Shown: one piece after another, positions 51,489-58,385 of the stretch
Position numbering within the stretch: position 1 is the first letter of the stretch
How the letters are laid out: every line of letters starts with the position of its first letter
Source: Methylococcaceae bacterium
Lineage (GTDB): Bacteria > Pseudomonadota > Gammaproteobacteria > Methylococcales > Methylomonadaceae
Assembly (NCBI GenBank): GCA_021647585.1
Contig: JAKIUK010000019.1
Location: forward strand, 1 to 58,385
DNA length: 58,385 bases
Reading direction: 5' to 3'
Notes under the pieces: generated by a model
What the model saw: only the letters and a program-made list of their open reading frames with translations
Database searches by the model: none
What the model was told of the DNA's origin: nothing
Position numbers and translations under genes: made by a program

Positions 51489-52406
51489 ATGACAGCTTGT
51501 CCATCTTGTAATGCAGAAGGATGTACTAAAGACGGTATAGTTAAAGGTAAGCAAAGATATAAATGCAAATCATGTGGTTATAGGCATACAGTAAAATATT
51601 TAGGAATAAGTCCAGAAATTAAACGCCAAGCACTTCAGCTTTATCTTGAAGGACTTGGATTTAGATCAATTGGACGATTCCTTAACTGTAGTCATGTTAC
51701 GGTTTATAACTGGATTAAAGCACATGGCGAGTCAATTGAACCCCTTCGGTCTGAAAAAGAAATAGAAATTGTTGAGCTAGATGAAATGCATACATATATT
51801 GGCTCAAAAAAACTAGTGCTGGATCTGGATTGCTGTTGATCGCAATGGAAAAAGATTTCTCCACTGCGAAATGGGCTCCCGCGACACGGCAACAGGGTGA
51901 AAACTATGGGAAGCCATTAACCTAGATAAATCAGTTGATCGCTTAGTATGTGCTTAAGCTATTGAATAGTGAGTATAACTTAATTTATCAGCACTCACCT
52001 GTTGGGTGGGGGATGTTCGCTTCACGGTTTTGTGAAGAAATCTGAACGAAAAATCCTGTAGAATAGCTCTCGATAAGGACTATGGCCATTATCTTTGAGC
52101 GATTCTTTGTCTTTTTCGCCCAGATTTTCCACAAAATCCGTTCTCAACTGATTTTTCTAGGATTAAAAACAAAAACCTGAGAGATGTCATGAGTGATTAT
52201 TGGAGTCCTTATGAAAAGTTTGTTCCAAAAGAGATTCATACTCAGTCAAAAATACTGTTGAAGGCTATAACAGCCTTTTCAGACATTTCTTAGCGCGTTT
52301 AAGACGTAAGTCAAAGTGTTATAGCATAAGTAAAAAGATGCTTAAATATTCAGTACTGCTTTTGATGCTAAAGTGGAACGGCAATCTAGAAGCTATATTA
52401 AATTAA
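51489..52406 (+). pseudogene. IS1-family transposase, split by an insertion and frameshifted
   Basis: The N-terminal part (51489-51839) has the zinc-ribbon (CPSCNAEG...CKSCGYRHT) and helix-turn-helix of IS1 InsA, then the DDE start IVELDEMHTYIGSKK. After a frameshift the sequence continues WIWIAVDRNGKRFLHCEMG to LDKSVDR at about 51940. From 52187 it resumes VMSDYWSPYEKFVPKEIHTQS and, after another frameshift, VEGYNSLFRHFLARLRRKSKCYS to LKWNGNLEAILN, stop at 52404-52406. About 245 bp between these parts is foreign, including the 44-bp repeat at 52116. The copy is dead. IS ends not identified. Confidence 0.82.
52116..52159 (+). repeat. 44-bp dispersed repeat, copy 2, within the IS1 remnant
   Basis: Identical to 360-403. 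Here it lies at the right part of a foreign segment of about 245 bp inserted in the transposase gene, which shows that the repeat family can move. 52407-52691 downstream holds no gene I can support. Confidence 0.75.
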
Positions 52407-52691
52407 CAATGTCGTTTGTTTGTACCACTCGATATAGCACCGTCGATTTACCAAGTCGTGCCCCTTGATTTTACCAGAGCGTTACAAATTTTTAATTTTA
52501 ACCTAAAATTTGTTAAAATTTTGAGCAGGTTCTCAGAATTTTTTATAACAGAGTCTATATTTAATACCAACTAAAAAATTACTTAGAATCCAAAATAGAG
52601 TCAATAGATTTTACTGTAGACTGATAAAGTTTTTAAATTGTTTTTATGTTGATTTTTATAGAAATGTAGTAGTAGGTTTAGGAAATTGTTG

Positions 52692-53846
52692 ATGAGGTTT
52701 TGGTTAGTCAAAATCATTTTTTTAATGAGCGCATTAATTTGTCATTATTCGATTGCATATGCAAAGGAGTATGATTTTTCTTTTGATGTGCGCAAACCAA
52801 AGTTGGTACAAAACAACAGAAGCATGACTTTTGAACCTCTTCAGTCTACTACTTCCTGGCGATTAGGAATGCAGGCAACATTGTTGCCTGATTTTCTAGA
52901 AGGCTCTGGCGAACTGGTTTATGGTGGGTTTGACGATAATTCTGATGCCGGATTTTCAGGGTGGAACAAATACTTAATGAAGCTAGGTGTTAGTGGGAAA
53001 AGGAATGCCATTGGATATGGTATTAGCTATTACTCGGTAGGCAAGAAATATGAAGGAAAATTCAATTCTGCATATAAAAATAAAAAAGGTTACACGGGGT
53101 ATGAATCCTGGTTATCCTGGAATTTTAATGAATTACAGATAAAAACCAAATTCGCAGAATATTGGACGAAAACCCCTCGTAATAGTTATGTGAGTACATT
53201 GAAGAGATGGTATGAAATTGAAACAAGCTATCCATTGAGTTCTGGACCGTTCGCGGAAGTATCTATAACCTATAGGCTTGGCGGGAAAAGTCGTACCATT
53301 CGTTCTCGCTATTTAAAGATTTATGATGGTTCGTTAAATACACTCAAGGCTAAATTTCGTTTTGCTGATGATTATTTAAAACTATTGACTGAGGTTAATC
53401 AATCTCAATCACAAAACAATCTTTATGATCGAAAAAGGTATAGGCAAGAGATGGTTTATTTTAAAAGCACTCTGTTTCCAAAAAAAGTACTGTCCCTCAT
53501 TTCTTCCTATCGTTATAGTGTGAATACTTATTCAAGTTACTATTATAAAAAAACATTAAATAAATTGGAGTCAACTGTTGGTCTGCTTTACAAGCCGATG
53601 GAAATTCCAGGGAGTCTGAAGTTTACTTCTGCCTTTAATAATTATCGTAGTGATGATGGAGGGACTGATAAGGATATAGTTAAATTTGGTGCCCAGTACG
53701 ATTGGAAAGCACGGATACATAATACAGGTGTAAAAACAAGTTGGACGGTGAATTTTCGATATAAGGATGTAAAGAATTATATTAATCCTGGCTCAAATAC
53801 TTCTAACTGGAGCCTCAATTTATTATGGCGTTTGCCGCTTTCATAA
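52692..53846 (+). CDS. Hypothetical outer-membrane beta-barrel protein
   Basis: I start at the ATG 52692; TTG codons just upstream are in frame but give no better start. The 384-residue protein has a signal peptide (FWLVKIIFLMSALICHYSIAYA, cut before KE). The rest is rich in alternating aromatic strands (IGYGISYYSVGKKYEG, LISSYRYSVNTYSSYYYKK, TVNFRYKDV) and ends WSLNLLWRLPLS, so it should be a barrel of about 16 strands. Family not recognised. It is convergent with the OpgC-like and GH17-GT2 genes. A role as exit porin or receptor for their glucan is a guess from location. Confidence 0.65.
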   Translation: MRFWLVKIIFLMSALICHYSIAYAKEYDFSFDVRKPKLVQNNRSMTFEPLQSTTSWRLGMQATLLPDFLEGSGELVYGGFDDNSDAGFSGWNKYLMKLGVSGKRNAIGYGISYYSVGKKYEGKFNSAYKNKKGYTGYESWLSWNFNELQIKTKFAEYWTKTPRNSYVSTLKRWYEIETSYPLSSGPFAEVSITYRLGGKSRTIRSRYLKIYDGSLNTLKAKFRFADDYLKLLTEVNQSQSQNNLYDRKRYRQEMVYFKSTLFPKKVLSLISSYRYSVNTYSSYYYKKTLNKLESTVGLLYKPMEIPGSLKFTSAFNNYRSDDGGTDKDIVKFGAQYDWKARIHNTGVKTSWTVNFRYKDVKNYINPGSNTSNWSLNLLWRLPLS

Positions 53847-53888
53847 CAGTCCCTTGTTAATAACTGATTTTTCTGAGTTAAGCTTTAT

Positions 53889-55106
53889 TCATCTAGGAAT
53901 AATTTGAAAAAAAACCTTATATTTAACCATGATCCAAATAAGCAGAATGGTGCTTGCATGGATAGCTGTATTCACTAAAAAGCTATTGTATTCTCCTAAA
54001 GACGTATTGCTGACGAGTATTATAAAATAGACATGTAGGATAAAGACATAGAGAGATGCTTGCCCTAAGGGGATTAACAACCACCCTAAAAATTTGTTTA
54101 TCGGTAGCCAATAACGATTCAGTGTGTAATAAAGCACGATAAATATGGCAACATTATTCACAATTCTACCTAGCCCTAAAGTGGTTTTTTGGAACCAGGC
54201 TAAATATATTTGATGATGGTATGTAGGGTCAATGTAGGAGAATGTTTGCCAAGGCCAAAAAATTGCGTTGGGGTTGTTCAATGAAATAAACAAGAATGAC
54301 AGACTAGCTAATCCAGCAAAAACTATCAATGCTTTGTTCTTTGGTTCAACAATGTATCCGAGTATCTTATCGTTATGATAGCCAATCGCCATACCATTGA
54401 TAAACAGAAGTTGCCAGGTAAGGGAGGGAAATCCCCATTCAAACTGTGCACCGGTGATTCTGAGATGCAGTTTCTGATTGATCAAAAATAACGACCAGCT
54501 TGAGGCAATGAGTAATAGTGTTTTCTGGCGGTGCAAGCAAAAAAGAAGCAGTGGGGAAATGGCAATGAATCCAACATATAAGCCGATGACTTGAAATTGG
54601 TGGGGCCCAATTCTGAGTAATAATGCCTGCTGAATAATTTCGGTCCATGAAGCCGAGATAGGGGGGTAGAGTGGATAAACTTGGTCTTTCGCATGTATAG
54701 GTACCCAATGGGTTACTTCAAATATATTAACAAAAGATAGTGTGCCAAGCAGGGCGATGCTCAAAGTAACAAAAATATTAACTCTATACAGTTGAAAAGC
54801 GCGTTTCCATAGTTTAAATGCAGAATTTTTGAAGCCTTCTCGCACTATGCGTTTCTTATATACGATTCCCAAAACGATACCCGATAAGGCAACAAAACCT
54901 TCTGCACTGGAAACATAGCCGACTCGCCCCCAGGCTATCATGCTGAATAGCGAAAAATATTCCATATGCACGGTAATGACCACTAACATAATGAGGCCAC
55001 GAAGAAAGTCTAATCGTAAATCCCTGCTACCATCAATATGACAGTATGCCAGTCTGGATGGGGCTGATAATATGTGGGGGGTGATGAAAGCAGAGGAAGT
55101 GTTCAT
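53889..55106 (-). CDS. OpgC-family membrane acyltransferase
   Basis: A 405-residue inner-membrane protein with about ten hydrophobic helices. The N-terminal DLRLDFLRGLIMLVVITVHMEYF and VSSAEGFVALSGIVLGIVY segments are characteristic of the OpgC family, which succinylates osmoregulated periplasmic glucans in enteric bacteria and alpha-proteobacteria. It lies 9 bp after the GH17-GT2 synthase gene on the same strand, so it very likely modifies the product of that enzyme; succinyl as the group is inferred from the family. A histidine in the HME motif may be catalytic. Confidence 0.85.
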   Translation of the reverse strand: MNTSSAFITPHILSAPSRLAYCHIDGSRDLRLDFLRGLIMLVVITVHMEYFSLFSMIAWGRVGYVSSAEGFVALSGIVLGIVYKKRIVREGFKNSAFKLWKRAFQLYRVNIFVTLSIALLGTLSFVNIFEVTHWVPIHAKDQVYPLYPPISASWTEIIQQALLLRIGPHQFQVIGLYVGFIAISPLLLFCLHRQKTLLLIASSWSLFLINQKLHLRITGAQFEWGFPSLTWQLLFINGMAIGYHNDKILGYIVEPKNKALIVFAGLASLSFLFISLNNPNAIFWPWQTFSYIDPTYHHQIYLAWFQKTTLGLGRIVNNVAIFIVLYYTLNRYWLPINKFLGWLLIPLGQASLYVFILHVYFIILVSNTSLGEYNSFLVNTAIHASTILLIWIMVKYKVFFQIIPR

Positions 55107-55115
55107 TTATATTGG

Positions 55116-57728
55116 TTATACATTTTTTTGATGTTTATGTAGTCTTGGCAGCAGAAAAAATGATCCGGTATTAGGCATTACATTTATCAGAAGCAGAAAT
55201 AAAGATGCTGTGTAAGGTGTCGATTGGACCAATAAAATGGCAGTCCACAGCTGTCCACTTAAGTTGTCAAAGTGCTCAAGTGACATCATATAGATAGCTG
55301 CAGACCATAACATAAACAATAAATACAATTCTTCGCGAATAGTTACCAATCCGGCTAAAAAAGGTCTTTGCTTTTCGAATTTTGGGGTTCGTAAGAAAGG
55401 CCGTTTTGAAGTGAATAATCCTTGCCAAATTGCTTTGGCAACGGTATGAGTAAGAGCTAGGCCGGCAATCGCTGCTCCAAAAGTCTGCATTGTTGTACAT
55501 TTGACTCGAACATGATAAAGCCAGAGTGTTCGAAATATCTTAAAGCCAAATAGGCCAATGGTAGGTAAAATAAAGGCATTGACAGGGAGTTCACTGTGTA
55601 CAGGATCAATGAAAATTAATGCTGTCAGAAGTAAGCTGGCAAAGGTGAATAACATAGCTAAGGCATCTGAAAACCAGGGTAGCCATCCCGCTACAAAATA
55701 ATATCGCTGAGCAGGTGTTAAATCAGATTTATGTCCTGTCAATAATGCGCGCCAGTGACGTTTCAGGATTTGCATAGCGCCATAAACCCAGCGGTGGCGC
55801 TGAGTGATATAGCCTGAAAGTGTGTCAGGCGTAACTCCGCGACCAAATGATTCTTTTACATAGACTGAATCATAACCCGCACGATACAAGCGTAGACCCA
55901 GTTCGCTATCTTCACAGATACACCATTCGCCCCAGTTTCCAACAGATTCTAAAGCAGATCTTCTAACTAAGGTCATGGTTCCATGCTGGATAATAGCATT
56001 TGACTCATTCCGTTGTACCATTCCTATCTGGAAAAATCCAGCATACTCCCAATGACAAAGGGATTTAAAACCATTTTCTTTCCAATCCCGATAATCTTGT
56101 GGGGCTTGAACAAAACCAACATCCGATTTCTCAAAATAAGGTATCAGACTCTTGAGCCAATGAGAGTCAACAATGTAATCACTATCAATCACTGCGATTA
56201 TCTCAGCATCCTTAGCTGTTTTTTCTAGTGCATAGTTGATAGCACCCGCCTTAAATCCTGGCCAGTTTTCTAAATGAAAAAATTGAAAATTTTCTCCAAG
56301 TAATCGGCACTTGTTTTCAACAGGTTGCCATACAGAAGGCTCTTTAGTGTTGTTGTCAATAACCAGTACTTCAAGGTTTGGATAATCTAACTCAGCCAGT
56401 GCGGCGAGAGTTTTTTTAACCATTTCCGGTGGCTCGTTATGAATAGGCAAATGTAATGAAACTTTAGGATAGGTGAAGTCACTGGGGGCAGATATTGCCT
56501 TGAAGCTTCGTTTTCCTTTTCGGGTCCAGAGAACTTCTGAAATTTCCAGTGTTTCGACTAACAGGACTATGATTGCCATAGCCTGCATGGCCAATAAAAT
56601 GCACCAAAGTATCAGGCTCATACTAGTCTGATACTGACTTGCACCGATAGAAGCAGTCCATGCAATTGTTGAGGCAGAAAGATTGGCTATGATGCCAAAG
56701 AAAATCTTCCCGGACAATTTCATACGAGCTCGAGTGAACAAAAATAGTGTCATTAAAGCCATGCTCAGGATTGCTGCTATCGAAGCCCAGTTTTTCCATT
56801 CGGGTAATTCAAAAACGGCATCTTGCATCGAAAATTTTTCTTTTCTGTCGGCAGTAAATAATCCCCAATAGGCACCTGATGAACCTTCTATGGATTGTTT
56901 CCAGGGCTGATCGAAGGCCTCTATGACGTAGTAAGTTAAATGTTCCTGCTTTGCTCGATTCAAGAAATCACGGAGAAATTTAGCTTGATTTTCTGTGCTC
57001 GCTTCAGCTTTGTGTATTGGTTGGCCATCGGATGGCCAGCCAACTTCAGTAATTATGATAGGTTTGTTTGGAAATGCTGTGCGTAAGTCCTGATAACGGT
57101 CAAAGACATAGTCTACAGCTTGTTCTGCTGAAATTCCTTCCCAGTAAGGCAGGATGTGGGCAGCAATAAAATCAACTTCATCGGCTAATTTTGGGTTTGC
57201 TAACCAAATATCCCAGGTTTCCGATGTGCTGACTGGACGCCAGGTATGCTGACGTACTTGCCGGAGATAACCGATAAGTTGATCTACGGAAACCTCTTTT
57301 CGCATAATTGACTCGTTGCCAACTATTGTTCGTACGATGTTATTGTGCTTGTTGCGGCTGATACCAATTAATGTATCGACTTCCTGTTGACTGGCAACAG
57401 GGTCACTGCTAATCCATGCACCTATTGCCACATTCAGATTGTATTGTGCGGCTAGATGGGGAACTTGCTCAAGACCATTTATTACACTATATGTTCGCAC
57501 AGAATGGACTTTTCCTTTCAGTAAGGAAAGATCTTCATTGATCTCAGCAGCAGTTGGATAAAGTCCTTTTTCGGGGTCATGATGTATACGCATGGGGTTG
57601 AAGGATACACCCATCATAGAGTCGTTCCACGATTGAAACTGTCCTGGCTGATTTAAGTAGGCCCAGAAAAAAAGATTAGCTGTGACAAGCAAAGCAAGCG
57701 ATAAAATAGAAAATGTTGTTTTTTTCAT
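55116..57728 (-). CDS. GH17-GT2 fusion, beta-1,3-glucan synthase (NdvB/NdvC-like)
   Basis: An 870-residue inner-membrane enzyme. After an N-terminal helix comes a GH17 domain (about 38-300) with the acid/base pair N138-E139 in IVGNES and the nucleophile E228 in ITEVGWPSDG; then membrane helices (315-395) and a GT2 domain (about 420-660) with DSD at 515-517, ED at 606-607 and QRHRW at 643-647; then more helices. Rhizobial NdvC and Pseudomonas NdvB of this layout make cyclic beta-(1,3)/(1,6)-glucans. The GH17 part probably does transglycosylation or ring closure. Forms a unit with the OpgC-like gene. Confidence 0.88.
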   Translation of the reverse strand: MKKTTFSILSLALLVTANLFFWAYLNQPGQFQSWNDSMMGVSFNPMRIHHDPEKGLYPTAAEINEDLSLLKGKVHSVRTYSVINGLEQVPHLAAQYNLNVAIGAWISSDPVASQQEVDTLIGISRNKHNNIVRTIVGNESIMRKEVSVDQLIGYLRQVRQHTWRPVSTSETWDIWLANPKLADEVDFIAAHILPYWEGISAEQAVDYVFDRYQDLRTAFPNKPIIITEVGWPSDGQPIHKAEASTENQAKFLRDFLNRAKQEHLTYYVIEAFDQPWKQSIEGSSGAYWGLFTADRKEKFSMQDAVFELPEWKNWASIAAILSMALMTLFLFTRARMKLSGKIFFGIIANLSASTIAWTASIGASQYQTSMSLILWCILLAMQAMAIIVLLVETLEISEVLWTRKGKRSFKAISAPSDFTYPKVSLHLPIHNEPPEMVKKTLAALAELDYPNLEVLVIDNNTKEPSVWQPVENKCRLLGENFQFFHLENWPGFKAGAINYALEKTAKDAEIIAVIDSDYIVDSHWLKSLIPYFEKSDVGFVQAPQDYRDWKENGFKSLCHWEYAGFFQIGMVQRNESNAIIQHGTMTLVRRSALESVGNWGEWCICEDSELGLRLYRAGYDSVYVKESFGRGVTPDTLSGYITQRHRWVYGAMQILKRHWRALLTGHKSDLTPAQRYYFVAGWLPWFSDALAMLFTFASLLLTALIFIDPVHSELPVNAFILPTIGLFGFKIFRTLWLYHVRVKCTTMQTFGAAIAGLALTHTVAKAIWQGLFTSKRPFLRTPKFEKQRPFLAGLVTIREELYLLFMLWSAAIYMMSLEHFDNLSGQLWTAILLVQSTPYTASLFLLLINVMPNTGSFFLLPRLHKHQKNV

Positions 57729-58299
57729 TAAAAATCCTTATATTCCCTTAAACAAATATCGGTATTTTTGGTTATCTGTGTACATTAGCCGGATAACAGC
57801 GGGCTAAAGTTTAGTGCTGAGCAGAATTAGAAAGCATAGTGTACTTTATTACTAAAGCAATTAATGCGCCATGACCAGATGCATAGAGCTAAATGCTAGT
57901 AAATGCAGTGGATTTGGTATTTAATTTTATTTAAGAATAAATGAAAGTACAGTCATTTTCTTGAGAGTGTATCTATTACCCGACAAATTTTGTGGTCTCA
58001 GGGTAAATGTTTAGGCCTTGATCTGCTATTTCCTTTTAATAAATTGTAACTATTTGTAATTATTGAATAAGAAGATTCTTTTGTCAGAAGTTATAGATTT
58101 CTTATTGTCGTGCAATAGCGACAAAAGGTATCTAACAAAAAAAGTGTGTGTATAAAAGAAGGAAATAGTGATATTGAAAGGGTTAATAGAAGATGTCGTC
58201 AATTGGCGACACCCCATGATTTGTGTTGATAGTTTCGAGGGTTTTCTATCTGAACGACTTTTTTATAGTTGACAGTAGTTTTTAACGGATTTCTATAAT
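57729..58299. other. Gap upstream of the glucan synthase gene
   Basis: This 571-bp space should hold the promoter of the glucan locus and the end of the gene that enters from the right edge. A small stem (TGTCG/CGACA) lies near 58194-58212. TTGACA near 58269 and TATAAT at 58294-58299 on the plus strand are 19 bases apart but point into the 3' end of the neighbouring gene. I see no gene. Confidence 0.4.
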
Positions 58300-58385
58300 T
58301 TATACAGGCAGTGCTGCAAATGAGTCATTGTCATTAATGGCCGATGCGGCACGTTTTATGAGTTCGAGGTTTGTATCCAGATCCA
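58300..58385 (-). CDS. 3' end of a gene cut by the window edge
   Basis: Read on the minus strand from the edge, the frame encodes DLDTNLELIKRAASAINDND and a few more residues ending ALPV, with stop at 58300-58302. The composition looks like a soluble protein C-terminus. There is not enough to name a family. Confidence 0.45.
   Translation of the reverse strand, partial: DLDTNLELIKRAASAINDNDSFAALPV

Noticed and set aside
58269..58299. Plus-strand promoter TTGACA/TATAAT near the right edge
   Set aside because: The spacing is 19 and it points into the 3' end of a minus-strand gene with no plus-strand gene visible; possibly chance.

Overview
The window reads as chromosomal DNA of an AT-rich gammaproteobacterial methanotroph or methylotroph of the Methylococcales type. 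The H4MPT-linked formyltransferase/hydrolase genes fhcBADC and a formaldehyde-activating-enzyme (Fae) homologue sit among standard gammaproteobacterial genes: dapCD, sspAB, petABC, mlaFEDB-murA-hisGDC, kdsDC-lptCAB-rpoN-hpf, rapZ and parC. No species can be named from sequence reading alone.

Layout. 1-1.3 kb: edge region with a repeat and a Phd/PIN toxin-antitoxin pair whose toxin is frameshifted. 1.3-4.1 kb: M48 lipoprotein peptidase, dapC, dapD. 4.4-7.5 kb: small hypothetical gene, a cysteine-containing BNR-repeat lipoprotein, and an outer-membrane barrel behind a Fur-box-like site. 8-12.7 kb: fhcBADC, then a SulP transporter, an orphan GspE-type ATPase, two palindromic elements, a Fae homologue and a radical SAM gene. 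18-21 kb: small genes and sspAB, with a MITE-like element and a tandem array. 21.5-31.5 kb (minus strand): petABC, then the run mlaFEDB-murA-hisG-hisD-hisC. 31.6-40.4 kb (plus strand): yrbG-kdsDC-lptCAB-rpoN-hpf, rapZ, mgtE. 41-44.7 kb: a second BNR lipoprotein beside a TonB-dependent receptor. 45-48.4 kb: cvfB-like gene and parC. 48.4-52.4 kb: decayed and accessory DNA, with a broken gene, an integron-type gene cassette with an attC site, an orphan PIN gene and a split IS1-family transposase. 52.7-57.7 kb: a beta-glucan-type locus with a barrel, an OpgC-like acyltransferase and a GH17-GT2 synthase. The right edge holds the 3' end of another minus-strand gene.

How the genes work together. fhcBADC and possibly the Fae homologue serve one-carbon oxidation; petABC feeds respiration; mla, kds, lpt and murA build the envelope; the two BNR/CSCC lipoproteins with their outer-membrane partners may handle a metal.

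The most unusual signal is a family of small hairpins, each a five-pair stem with a six-base loop containing GGA. They form a 4.2-copy, exactly 50-bp tandem array at 21224-21436 and recur in MITE-like elements at 19568-19877 and 40827-41088 and in a minus-strand copy near 4881-4987. Stem sequences differ between copies but stay paired, and several copies match the consensus bound by CsrA/RsmA proteins. The array is a candidate CsrA-sequestering RNA, or a mobile repeat family that spreads such sites.
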